From NCBI GenBank assembly GCA_022572825.1, contig JACZVE010000021.1:1-15381 (forward strand): DNA of 15,381 nt. The letters are read 5' to 3'. Shown here one piece after another: positions 6,638 to 13,714 of the stretch; position 1 is the stretch's first letter, and the number at the start of each line of letters is the position of its first letter. A model generated the notes under the pieces. That model saw only the letters and a program-made list of their open reading frames with translations, was not told where the DNA came from and did not search any database. The DNA comes from SAR324 cluster bacterium. Lineage in GTDB: Bacteria; SAR324; JACQKK01. A program made the translations under genes and the position numbers.

Positions 6638-7807
6638 TCAGGAGCGGGGCAGGCCGAGGACTTGGTGGCTGATGTAGTTGAGCACCATGTTGTTGGTGAC
6701 GGGAGCGACCATGTAGAGCCGGGACTCGCGGAACTTGCGCTCGATGTTGTACTCGGTGGCCATGCCGTAGCCGCCGTGCGTATCCATGCACATGTTCGCG
6801 GCCTGCCAGGCGGCTTCGGCGCCCAGCAGCTTGGCCAGGTTGGCCTCCTCGCCCGGGTTGCCGCCCTCGTCGAACAGGCGGGCGGCCTTATCGCGCATCA
6901 GGCGGGCGCACTCCACGGCGGCATAGGCACGTGCGATGGGGTACTGCACGCCCTGATTCTGGCCGATCGGCTTGCCGAACACCTTGCGCTCGTTCGCGTA
7001 CTGCACGGCCCTTTCCACGAAATAACGACCGTCTCCGATGCTCTCCGAGGCGACCAGGATGCGTTCGGCGTTCATGCTGGAGAGGATGTAACGGAATCCC
7101 ATCCCTTCCTCTCCGACGAGGTTCTCCGTCGGCACCTCCAGATTGTCGATGATCAGCTCGTTGGAGTGATGGTTGACCATCGTGTCGATGGGCCGCACCT
7201 CCAGCCCGTCGCCGATCGCCCGGCGCAAGTCCACCAGCAGCACGCTGAGGCCCTCGGTGCGGCGGGCGCACTGCTCCTTGGGGGTGGTGCGCACCAGCAG
7301 CAGCATCAGGTCCGATTGCAGTACGCGGGAGATGAACACCTTGCGCCCGTTGACGACGTACTTGGTGCCCTCGCGCACCGCACGGGTGGTAATGCTCAGG
7401 GTGTCCGAGCCGGCATCGGGCTCGGTGACCCCAAAGGCCTGCAGGCGCAAGGTGCCCTTGGCGATCTCCGGCAGGTAGGCCTCCTTCTGCTCGGGGCTGC
7501 CATGGCGCAGCAGCGTGCCCATGATGTACATCTGCGCGTGGCCGGGCGCGGAATTGCCGCCGGAGCGGTTGACCTCCTCCAGGATCAGGCCCCCGTCCAT
7601 CACGCCCAGCCCCATGCCGCCGAACTCCTCGGGGATCATGGAGGCGAGGTATCCGCCCTCGGTCAGCGCATCGATGAACTCGGTGGGGTAGGCGGTGCGG
7701 GCGTCCAGATCGCGCCAGTAGGTCTCCGGAAAGCGGGCGCACAGATCGCGCACGGCCTGGCACAAGGCCCTCTGTTCGCTCGTCAATCCGTAATCGCTGA
7801 AGTGCAT
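6638..7807 (-). CDS. Acyl-CoA dehydrogenase family protein
   Basis: A full-length 389-residue FAD-dependent acyl-CoA dehydrogenase, which introduces the alpha-beta double bond of an acyl-CoA and passes electrons to ETF. Both family signatures fit: GVTEPDAGSD at 126-135 and DTHGGYGMATEYNIERKFRE at 342-361. VVNGRKVFIS (151-160) and RKVFGKPIGQNQ (274-285) are the usual middle-domain and FAD-contacting stretches. At the place where medium-chain enzymes carry the catalytic Glu (E-G-T), this protein has APVTNN (368-373). E248 in NAERI lies where isovaleryl-CoA dehydrogenase carries its base, so it may be the catalytic residue (inference). The substrate is unknown. It belongs with the FAH-family hydrolase and enoyl-CoA hydratase nearby, although long gaps separate them. 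The start ATG at 7807 has only a weak AAGAG upstream. Confidence 0.9.
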   Translation of the reverse strand: MHFSDYGLTSEQRALCQAVRDLCARFPETYWRDLDARTAYPTEFIDALTEGGYLASMIPEEFGGMGLGVMDGGLILEEVNRSGGNSAPGHAQMYIMGTLLRHGSPEQKEAYLPEIAKGTLRLQAFGVTEPDAGSDTLSITTRAVREGTKYVVNGRKVFISRVLQSDLMLLLVRTTPKEQCARRTEGLSVLLVDLRRAIGDGLEVRPIDTMVNHHSNELIIDNLEVPTENLVGEEGMGFRYILSSMNAERILVASESIGDGRYFVERAVQYANERKVFGKPIGQNQGVQYPIARAYAAVECARLMRDKAARLFDEGGNPGEEANLAKLLGAEAAWQAANMCMDTHGGYGMATEYNIERKFRESRLYMVAPVTNNMVLNYISHQVLGLPRS

Positions 7808-7938
7808 GGACCGGCTCTTATCGCTTGTGTGGTGAGTTAGAAGTCCGGTCCTTGCTTTTCGTGCGCATAAGCATATTTCTGATGGCTCGAAGCGGTAGCC
7901 TATAAAGCCGTCCAGTGCTTGTTTTTATTGCCGAAACA

Positions 7939-8078
7939 TCACCCCCCGACCCCCTCTCCATTTTTGGAGAGGGAGAGCTACCGATGGCAATTTCCTGGGT
8001 TATGCCGCCCTGTTCGCCCCCCTCCGCGGTGTCTTTACGACAGGAGAGGGGCAGCGGGCGACAGCCCGCGGGGTGAGG
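7939..8078. repeat. Intergenic inverted-repeat element
   Basis: Outer arms TCACCCC (7939-7945) and GGGGTGA (8070-8076) and inner arms CCCCTCTCC (7951-7959) and GGAGAGGGG (8043-8051) face each other. Within it are two strong hairpins: a 9-bp stem CCCTCTCCA/TGGAGAGGG with a TTTT loop (7952-7973), and GCGGGC-gaca-GCCCGC (8054-8069). This style of C-rich/G-rich element is common between genes in proteobacterial genomes. The frames it contains are low-complexity and not considered coding. It occupies most of the 337-nt gap between the dehydrogenase and hydrolase genes. The second hairpin could also act as a transcription barrier. Confidence 0.6.
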
Positions 8079-8144
8079 TTTTAGCGAGACCATCAAATCC
8101 GGTCGCATCGCTTCATAATTTACACGAACTTCTGAGTCGCAACG

Positions 8145-8810
8145 CTATGCCACTACGGTCGAATGGTAGATCCCCACCTGCTCGATCTCCATCTCCAGCG
8201 CGTCCCCCGGCTCCAGAGGGCCCACCCCGGCCGGGGTGCCGGTGAGGACGATGTCTCCCGGCTCCAGGGTGAAGTAGCGCGAGGCATCGGCGACCAGTTC
8301 GGGGATTTTCCAGATCATCAGCCTTGTGCTGTCGTTGTGGCGCAGCTCCCCGTTGACCCGCATGCGCAGCATCAGTTCCTGCGGACGCGGCACCTGCGAG
8401 GCCGGCACGAAGGGCGAGATGGGACACGATCCGTCGAAGCCCTTGGCGATCTCCCAGGGGTGGCCCTTCTTCTTCACCTCTTCCTGCACGTCCTGCAGCG
8501 TCACGTCCAGTGCCACCGCATAACCGTCGATGGCGGGGTAGACATCCTCCGCATTGGCGCAGGTCAGGGTCTTGCCGATCAGCGCGGCCAGCTCCAGTTC
8601 GTGGCGCGCCTGGCTGGAGTACGGGGGAATGCGGATCGGCTGGTCGATCGGGCTCAGCGCCGTTGCGGGCTTGATGAAAAACATGGGCCGCTCGGGCCGG
8701 AGGTTGTTGAGCTCCTCGATGTGCGCAACATAATTGCGGCCCATGCAGACGATCTTGCCCACTGGAATCGGTTCTGGATTGCCGATCAGCGTGACGGTGT
8801 GCAGGGCCAT
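8145..8810 (-). CDS. Fumarylacetoacetate hydrolase (FAH) family protein
   Basis: A 221-residue single-domain FAH-family enzyme. Members of this size (FAHD1/YcgM type) cleave acylpyruvates or decarboxylate oxaloacetate, and relatives act late in aromatic degradation. Visible landmarks are KIVCMGRNYVAH (19-30), FFIKPATAL (44-52), the metal ligands in RHELELA with E71 and E73, D102 in VALDVTLQD, K123 in AKGFDGSCP, and the closing GTPAGVG (191-197). GGGAA about 5 nt upstream of the ATG supports the start at 8810. Length is typical and no lesion is seen. Its substrate cannot be fixed from sequence. The neighbouring acyl-CoA dehydrogenase on the same strand suggests an acid or aromatic-acid catabolic setting, but the 337-nt gap argues against a tight operon. 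Confidence 0.9.
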   Translation of the reverse strand: MALHTVTLIGNPEPIPVGKIVCMGRNYVAHIEELNNLRPERPMFFIKPATALSPIDQPIRIPPYSSQARHELELAALIGKTLTCANAEDVYPAIDGYAVALDVTLQDVQEEVKKKGHPWEIAKGFDGSCPISPFVPASQVPRPQELMLRMRVNGELRHNDSTRLMIWKIPELVADASRYFTLEPGDIVLTGTPAGVGPLEPGDALEMEIEQVGIYHSTVVA

Positions 8811-8855
8811 GAAAATTCCCGTGCTTTCGATGTACTCATACTAGCTCGTCAGATC

Positions 8856-8938
8856 TAACCGCAGATGTACACAGATAATCACAGATAAACATAATAACAG
8901 AGTCCTATATCGGAGCTCATCTGCCTCAATCCGCGGTT
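8856..8938. repeat. Degenerate ACCGCAGAT-type inverted repeat
   Basis: TAACCGCAGATG at 8856-8867, followed by ACAGATAA...ACAGATAAAC, is answered in inverted orientation by CATCTGC...CCGCGGTT at 8918-8938. Repeats of the form ACCGCAGATGAACGCAGAT recur between genes in many unrelated bacteria, and this is a worn copy. It lies upstream of the FAH-family gene and carries no credible reading frame. Confidence 0.5.
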
Positions 8939-8958
8939 GCTCCACGGAACTATCTGTA

Positions 8959-8977
8959 ATGACTCGTGCCGAGTCAT
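8959..8977. promoter_or_regulatory. Perfect 8-bp inverted repeat (operator-like palindrome)
   Basis: ATGACTCG-tgc-CGAGTCAT forms a perfect 19-bp palindrome about 150 bp upstream of the FAH-family gene, in otherwise unassigned DNA. The size suits a dimeric regulator or a small hairpin. No regulator gene is present in the window to pair it with. Confidence 0.35.
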
Positions 8978-9031
8978 AGGCTACAAATTGGAACCGGTCC
9001 GAAAAATGCGGCCGGCGAACGAGGGATGCAC

Positions 9032-9059
9032 CGCTTGCGTGTCGCGCGCTGCTCCCCTG
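9032..9059 (+). repeat. 28-bp dispersed repeat, copy 1
   Basis: The stretch CGCTTGCGTGTCGCGCGCTG plus the next 8 bases matches 11100-11127 at 26 of 28 positions. The second copy lies directly beside the 142-bp repeat copy B, so the two may be modules of one larger element family. Downstream (9076-9105) is a further GC-rich hairpin, GGGGGC-ttgt-GCCCCC. Nothing else is recognised in the gap up to the nitroreductase gene. Confidence 0.55.
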
Positions 9060-9160
9060 AAAACGCACAAGGGCGGTGCGGGGGGGCTTGTGCCCCCGCC
9101 ATTTCGTTTTTGAGACCGCTGCGTAGTGTTCCCAGCCATTCGCAGCGCGGGGGCCGCGGA

Positions 9161-9802
9161 TCAGGCCCATGGGGGCGGATGGTCCCACTCATCGTAGAAC
9201 GTCGTCTGGCCGGCGGGAAGCCGCGAGGTGGGCCCGAAGCGGCCGCGCGGGTAGCCCAGCGGAATACAGCAATGGAACTCCACCTCCCCGGGAATACTGA
9301 ACATCTCGTAGACGCGCTCCATCACCTTGGGGTGCAGCGTCGTCAGCGTGGATCCGATGCCAAGGGCGCGGGCGGCCAGCAGCAGGTTTTGCACCGGCGG
9401 AAAAACCGAGTTCGCGCGGCCTTTGGCCAGGCTGAAAGCCAGAATCACCACCGGCGCGTCGCGCATCTCGTCCGCCAGCAACATGGCGGACTGGTACACC
9501 TTGTCCTCCTTGGGCACGTCCTCCGGTTTGCTCCAGCCGCGCTGCTCGAGGCGCTTTGCCCACCACGCCTCGTGATACAACGCGCCGAAGGCCCGGATTT
9601 TTTCCCTGGCGCGGATGACGAAAAAGCGCACCGGCTGCTCGTTGCCGCCATTGGGCGCCTTCGATGCCGCGTCCATGATGATCTTCAGCTCCTCATCGCC
9701 GATGGGGTCCGGCTTCAGACGGCGAATAGCCCGCTGGGTAAACATGGCCTCACCGATGTTCATATTGAGCCGGGCGGGCGGCTCCAGTCGTATCCCTGTC
9801 AT
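9161..9802 (-). CDS. Nitroreductase family (FMN-dependent) oxidoreductase
   Basis: A 213-residue flavoprotein of the nitroreductase superfamily, which uses FMN and NAD(P)H to reduce nitro-aromatics, quinones or other acceptors. FMN-contact regions are in order: the phosphate-binding TQRAIRRLKPDPI (22-34), APNGGNEQPVRFFVI (49-63), VQNLLLAARALGIGS (137-151) facing the ring, and the C-terminal PLGYPRGRFGPTSRLP (181-196). GAGGAAG eight bases before the ATG at 9802 supports this start, although an internal Met at 14 would also retain the core. Substrate is unknown. It stands between two acyl-CoA type genes but shares no operon with them. The C-terminal PPPWA tail is unremarkable. Confidence 0.88.
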   Translation of the reverse strand: MTGIRLEPPARLNMNIGEAMFTQRAIRRLKPDPIGDEELKIIMDAASKAPNGGNEQPVRFFVIRAREKIRAFGALYHEAWWAKRLEQRGWSKPEDVPKEDKVYQSAMLLADEMRDAPVVILAFSLAKGRANSVFPPVQNLLLAARALGIGSTLTTLHPKVMERVYEMFSIPGEVEFHCCIPLGYPRGRFGPTSRLPAGQTTFYDEWDHPPPWA

Positions 9803-10137
9803 GGCAACGGCTTCCTCGATGCGGTGGCAGCCCTACTTGAAAAGGTCGTGAAAAGGTCGCATGCCGGGGACGGCGGCCCCTGCAAATGACCGCCTCTACA
9901 AATTTTCCTCACAAAAACTCCGCAATAAACTCCGCAAAAAAAAGCCGCGTATCCGCTTGCCTTGCGTCAGCGCGTGTGTTCGGTAAATGATGATCGCGGA
10001 AACGTTATCTCCCATTTGGGCGAAAAATCCAATCGCCGGGGCGCGGTATATCCTTGGCGCACGCGAAACCGGGGGATAGGGGCCGCCGGCGCGGCGTCAC
10101 GCGGCCGATATCGCAAGCGACACACAGCGGAGCGGCA
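9803..10137. other. Divergent intergenic region with short tandem repeats
   Basis: This 335-nt gap separates the divergent nitroreductase and enoyl-CoA hydratase genes and should hold both promoters. It contains two tandem copies of TGAAAAGGTCG (9838-9848, 9849-9859), 36 nt upstream of the nitroreductase start, and two direct copies of AAACTCCGCAA (9915-9925, 9927-9937) in an A-rich tract. TTGCGT, a 16-nt spacer and TAAATG (around 9963-9990, plus strand) form a weak promoter candidate for the hydratase gene. No reading frame here looks coding. Confidence 0.4.
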
Positions 10138-10932
10138 ATGACTGGCTACGAGACCCTACTCGTCGAGTCCGTGGAACCCCACATCATAAAGGTCACCCTC
10201 AACCGGCCCCAGGCCATGAATGCGATGACCACCCGGATGGGCGAGGAGATGCGCTCGCTGTTCCGCGACTTCGACCATTCCCGGCAGCCGGATGTGCGTG
10301 TGGTGATCCTGACCGGCAGTGGCGAGAAGGCATTTTGCGCGGGGGCGGACCTGAAGGAACGCCAAGGCATGAGCGAGGACGTCTGGCGGCGACAGCACGT
10401 CATCTTCGAGGAGGCCTGCGAGGCCTTGTGGCGCTTTCCCGCACCGGTGATCGCGGCGGTCAACGGCGTCGCACTGGGCGGCGGCTGCGAGTACGCCCTG
10501 GCCTGCGATCTGATTGTCGCGGCGGAGCACGCCCGCTTTGGCCAGCCGGAGGTCACCCGCGGCATCATGCCCGGAACGGGTGGCACCCAACGCCTGCCGC
10601 GCCGCGCCGGCATCGCCCGGGGCAAGGAACTGCTCTACACCGGACGCATGATCGATGCCCGCGAGGCGGCTGCCTGGGGTTTGGTCAATCACGTCGTACC
10701 GGCCTCCGGACTCATGGACAAGGCCCTGGAGCTGGCGCGCCTGATCGCGCGCAACGGTCCCATCGCGGTGCGCCAAGTGAAAAAAGCGGTGGACCGCGGC
10801 ATGGAACTGCCGCTCGCCGAAGCGCTCGCCTTCGAGATCGAGGCCTACAACATCTGCATCCCCAGCGAAGACCGCCACGAGGGCGTTGACGCCTTCAACG
10901 AGAAGCGGGCACCGGTATTTAAGAATCGCTGA
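10138..10932 (+). CDS. Enoyl-CoA hydratase/isomerase (crotonase) family protein
   Basis: A 264-residue crotonase-fold enzyme that most likely adds water to trans-2-enoyl-CoA in fatty-acid or related acyl-CoA breakdown. Both catalytic glutamates of true hydratases are present: E118 in GGGCEYALACDL and E138 in GQPEVTRGIMPG. The oxyanion-hole segments CAGADLKE (67-74) and ALGGGC (112-117) and the following TGGTQRLPR also match closely. GGAG five bases before the ATG at 10138 fixes this start. An in-frame extension from 10054 lacks family similarity. With the acyl-CoA dehydrogenase it supplies the first two steps of a beta-oxidation-like route. Its stop is followed after 21 nt by copy B of the 142-bp repeat. 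Confidence 0.93.
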   Translation: MTGYETLLVESVEPHIIKVTLNRPQAMNAMTTRMGEEMRSLFRDFDHSRQPDVRVVILTGSGEKAFCAGADLKERQGMSEDVWRRQHVIFEEACEALWRFPAPVIAAVNGVALGGGCEYALACDLIVAAEHARFGQPEVTRGIMPGTGGTQRLPRRAGIARGKELLYTGRMIDAREAAAWGLVNHVVPASGLMDKALELARLIARNGPIAVRQVKKAVDRGMELPLAEALAFEIEAYNICIPSEDRHEGVDAFNEKRAPVFKNR

Positions 10933-10953
10933 AAGGAAAAAAAGCCCGCAGTA

Positions 10954-11095
10954 TTAAAAGGGCTGTGATTTATCCGAAGAAAAGCAAATGCGGGGGAACC
11001 AGTCCCCCCGCGCCCCCCGAATACTGAGGTTGAGATATTTCATCGTAATTCTTAGTAAGTTGTTTATATAGCACTTTTCCGGGGTGCAGGGGGCG
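10954..11095 (+). repeat. Dispersed 142-bp repeat, copy B (uninterrupted)
   Basis: This is the intact copy of the element that is split by the IS at 4856-6458, about 94% identical over 142 bp. It starts 21 nt after the enoyl-CoA hydratase stop, the same spacing and orientation as copy A after the HIT gene. It carries a hairpin GCGGGGG-aaccagt-CCCCCGC (10990-11011). On the minus strand a 29-codon frame (MKYLNLSIRG...SSDKSQPF) runs from 11043 to a TAA at 10954-10956 without interruption. The single TTAG at 11052-11055 is the empty target site of the IS. Confidence 0.9.
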
Positions 11096-11099
11096 GCAG

Positions 11100-11127
11100 C
11101 GCTTGCGAGTCGCGCGCTGCTTCCCTG
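11100..11127 (+). repeat. 28-bp dispersed repeat, copy 2
   Basis: Matches 9032-9059 at 26 of 28 positions. It begins 4 nt after the end of the 142-bp repeat copy B, but has no counterpart beside copy A. Confidence 0.55.
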
Positions 11128-11231
11128 CTGGGGGTGAGGCGACCAGCGACATTGCAGCAAGCAGAGGAGGGAGTCATATTCACTGTCGTTGCGCAGCTAA
11201 GGGGATAGGCGCATAAAATAATTTTCTTTGC

Positions 11232-11260
11232 TTGCCTTCGCCCGCTTTTCTCACTATAGT
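11232..11260 (+). promoter_or_regulatory. Predicted sigma-70 type promoter of recA
   Basis: TTGCCT (11232-11237), a 17-nt spacer and TATAGT (11255-11260) make a strong match, giving a start point near 11267 and a leader of about 175 nt before recA. I looked for a CTGT-N8-ACAG LexA site. Only the half-site ATACAG at 11275-11280 is present, so SOS control of the enterobacterial kind is not evident. Confidence 0.6.
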
Positions 11261-11441
11261 CTTAAAACCTAACGATACAGTGTTCTGATGTAGGTATTTT
11301 TATTTGGTTAATCGAGCCAATGCCCGCCGCAAACCAGGTTCGCCGCGCGGGGACGCGTTGGCAATCGGGAGCGAGTCCGTTAGATTCAATCAGGGTGTGC
11401 CGTGGATGACCGGTGGCCCGCCATGCCAGGAGCAACGAGCC

Positions 11442-12518
11442 ATGAAAGAAGATAAAACGCGAGCAGTGGAACTGGCCGTCGCGCAGGTGGAGCGCGCTTA
11501 TGGCAAAGGTGCGATCATGAGGATCGGGGCAGGTGCGATCGCGCCGATTCCCGCGGTGTCCAGCGGGGACATCGGGCTGGACATCGCCCTGGGCGTGGGC
11601 GGCTATCCGATGGGACGGGTTACGGAAATCTATGGCCCCGAGGCCTCCGGCAAGACCACGCTGGCCCTGCACGCCGTCGCCGAGGTGCAGAAAAAGGGCG
11701 GCATTGCCGCGTTCATCGATGCCGAGCACGCGCTGGATCTCCGCTACGCCAAGCTGATCGGCATCAAGCTGGAAGAACTGCTGATCTCTCAACCCGACTG
11801 GGGCGAGCAGGCACTGGATATCGTGGAGATTCTCGTGCGCAGCGGGGCGGTGGGCATCATCGTGGTGGATTCGGTGGCCGCGCTGGTGCCCAAGAGCGAG
11901 CTGGAGGGCGACATGGGAGACCCCCATATGGCCATGCAGGCGCGGCTGATGTCCCAGGCCCTGCGCAAGCTGACCGCGGTGATCTCCAAGTCCAAGACCA
12001 TCGTGATCTTCGTCAACCAACTTCGCATGAAGGTGGGGGTGATGTTCGGCAACCCGGAAACCACAACGGGCGGAAATGCGCTCAAGTTCTACTCCACCAT
12101 CCGCCTGGACGTGCGCAAGATCAGTCCCATCAAGGACGGCGACACGGTGGTGGGCGCCCGTGTGCGCGTCAAGGTGGTGAAGAACAAGGTCTCCTCGCCT
12201 TTCCGGCAGGTGGAGTTCGACATCATGCATGCCGGCGGCATCTCCCGCGAGGGCGGCCTGATCGACATGGCCACCAGCGACGGCATCGTCCAGAAGAGCG
12301 GCACGTGGTACGCCTTTGAAGGCGAGCGCATCGGGCAGGGACGCGAGAACGTGAAGCGGCTGCTCCTCGAACAGCCCACACTGGCCGCCAAAATCGAGTC
12401 GCTGCTGCGCGCCAAGCACGGATTGGACGCCGTGCCCTCCGCACCACCGGCCCGTGAGAAGCCAAACGGCGCCGAGCAGCCGGTCAAGCTGACGGTGCAG
12501 GCCGGCGGTAAAAGCTGA
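11442..12518 (+). CDS. recA: Recombinase RecA
   Basis: A full-length 358-residue RecA, the ATP-dependent strand-exchange protein that also triggers LexA cleavage. Motifs: Walker A GPEASGKTT (65-73, K71), catalytic E95 in FIDAEHALD, Walker B IIVVDSVAAL (139-148), the L1 region EGDMGDPHMAMQ (155-166), FVNQLRMKVGVMFGNPETTT (190-209) with the ATP-sensing Q193 and loop L2, and GGNALKFYS (210-218). The C-terminal domain (270-358) is present. AGGAG at 11428-11432 lies 9 nt before the ATG at 11442. The frame is open further upstream, but that part is unlike RecA. L1 differs from the usual GDSHMGL by carrying Pro and Ala (GDPHMAM). A strong promoter precedes it. mnmH follows after 55 nt, in place of the common recX neighbour. 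Confidence 0.96.
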   Translation: MKEDKTRAVELAVAQVERAYGKGAIMRIGAGAIAPIPAVSSGDIGLDIALGVGGYPMGRVTEIYGPEASGKTTLALHAVAEVQKKGGIAAFIDAEHALDLRYAKLIGIKLEELLISQPDWGEQALDIVEILVRSGAVGIIVVDSVAALVPKSELEGDMGDPHMAMQARLMSQALRKLTAVISKSKTIVIFVNQLRMKVGVMFGNPETTTGGNALKFYSTIRLDVRKISPIKDGDTVVGARVRVKVVKNKVSSPFRQVEFDIMHAGGISREGGLIDMATSDGIVQKSGTWYAFEGERIGQGRENVKRLLLEQPTLAAKIESLLRAKHGLDAVPSAPPAREKPNGAEQPVKLTVQAGGKS

Positions 12519-12573
12519 GGGGCGCGCGGCAGCCGCGCAACGTATCCAAGCGGGATTATCCCGGGCATCGCCT

Positions 12574-13647
12574 ATGAGCGCGCAACAGCGCGACCCAAGC
12601 GCCATCACGGTCCAGACGGCGTTGCGGGACGCAGCCACCATCGTCGACGTCCGCTCGCCCGCGGAATACGCCAAGGGACACGTCGCCGGCGCGATCAACC
12701 TCCCGCTGTTCTCCGACGGAGAGCGCGCTGAGATCGGCACCCTGTACAAGCTGCTGGGCAGGGAGCGCGCCATCGCAACGGGACTGGAATTCCTGGGCGC
12801 GCGGCTGCCCGCGTTCGTGCAGTTCTTCGAGCCGCACCGGGGCAGTGCGATCGCTGTCTATTGCGCCCGGGGCGGAATGCGCTCGGCGGCGGTGGCTGGC
12901 TTGTTGTCCGCGCTGGGCTTTCGGGTCACCCAGCTACCCGGCGGCTACAAGGCGTTCCGCAACCACCTGCTGTCGGTGTTCGAGCAGGGGCTGCCGCCGC
13001 GGCTGATCGTTCTCCACGGCCGCACCGGGGTCGGCAAAACGGAGATCCTCAACCGGCTGGACAATAGCCTGGATCTGGAGGACTGCGCGCAACACCGCTC
13101 CTCCCTGTTCGGCGCCATCAATCTGCAACCGCGCACTCAGCAGCAGTTCGATGCGCAGCTTCTGGCCGTCCTGGATCGGTTGGAGTACGCTGCGCCCGTC
13201 TGGATCGAGGGCGAGAGCCGCAAAATCGGCAAGGTGATCATGCCCGAGGCATTGCGCAAGGCCATGCAGCGGGCAACCTGCGTGCTGGTGACCGCGTCTC
13301 TCGAATCCCGTGTCGACCGGATCGTGGCGGAATATGGCCGCGCGGACCAAGCCACCCGTGCCCAGTGCGAGGGCGCGCTGCGCGGCCTGACGATACCGCT
13401 GGGCAAGAAGCGTGTGGAGGAGATGATCGCGCGCGTGCGGGCCGACGACTACCGCCCTGTGGTGGAGGCGTTGCTGCTCGATTATTACGATCCGCGCTAC
13501 GAGCACTCCATGCGCAACAACCGCTATGCTCTCACAGTCTCCAGCGACGATCCGGGACAAGCGGTGCACGCGCTGCGGGCTCTGGCCCGCGGGCTGTCCA
13601 CCCCGCAAGCGCGCCGCGACGTCCGGCGGGAGGGTTTGGCGGGCTGA
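12574..13647 (+). CDS. mnmH: tRNA 2-selenouridine synthase MnmH (SelU/YbbB)
   Basis: A 357-residue enzyme that replaces the sulfur of 2-thiouridine at tRNA position 34 with selenium from selenophosphate, via a geranylated intermediate. The rhodanese-like N-terminal domain has TIVDVRSPAEYAKGHVAGAI (22-41) and the active-site loop VYCARGGMRS (95-104) with catalytic C97. The P-loop follows at GRTGVGKT (149-156) after the hallmark LPGGYKAFR (121-129). WIEGESRKIG is also typical. Length is normal and there is no lesion. The recA-mnmH gap of 55 nt holds a compact hairpin (GCGCGG-cag-CCGCGC, 12524-12538) without a T-tract, so co-transcription with recA is plausible. The ATG at 12574 lacks a strong ribosome binding site. 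Its presence implies that the cell makes selenophosphate (selD should exist elsewhere). Confidence 0.93.
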   Translation: MSAQQRDPSAITVQTALRDAATIVDVRSPAEYAKGHVAGAINLPLFSDGERAEIGTLYKLLGRERAIATGLEFLGARLPAFVQFFEPHRGSAIAVYCARGGMRSAAVAGLLSALGFRVTQLPGGYKAFRNHLLSVFEQGLPPRLIVLHGRTGVGKTEILNRLDNSLDLEDCAQHRSSLFGAINLQPRTQQQFDAQLLAVLDRLEYAAPVWIEGESRKIGKVIMPEALRKAMQRATCVLVTASLESRVDRIVAEYGRADQATRAQCEGALRGLTIPLGKKRVEEMIARVRADDYRPVVEALLLDYYDPRYEHSMRNNRYALTVSSDDPGQAVHALRALARGLSTPQARRDVRREGLAG

Positions 13648-13714
13648 TGGGCGTGGGGGCCGTCATGGAAATGCGGCGTTCGCCCCAACCTTCCGGCAAT
13701 GGCGCCCCTCAGCG

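Noticed and set aside
6662..7840. 392-codon plus-strand frame
   Set aside because: It is the antisense shadow of the acyl-CoA dehydrogenase, which has two exact family signatures.
7818..8108. 96-codon minus-strand frame upstream of the dehydrogenase
   Set aside because: It is translated repeat sequence from the inverted-repeat element, without a ribosome binding site or recognisable domain.
8841..9188. 115-codon minus-strand frame
   Set aside because: It runs through degenerate intergenic repeats. The ending LSVIICVHLRLDL is the familiar translation of the ACCGCAGAT-type repeat rather than a gene.
9838..9937. Short direct repeats as a CRISPR-like array
   Set aside because: There are only two copies of each 11-bp unit, tandem or 1 bp apart, with no spacers of regular length and no cas genes.
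10990..11011. Hairpin in the 142-bp repeat as an intrinsic terminator
   Set aside because: The stem is strong, but it is followed by CGCCCCCC rather than a T-tract, so a standard rho-independent terminator is not supported.
11254..11280. Possible LexA/SOS box near the recA promoter
   Set aside because: ATACAG is present, but no CTGT lies 8 nt upstream, and other lineage patterns such as GTTC-N7-GTTC do not fit.
11262..12773. 503-codon minus-strand frame
   Set aside because: It is antisense to recA and the start of mnmH, and no motif was recognised in it.
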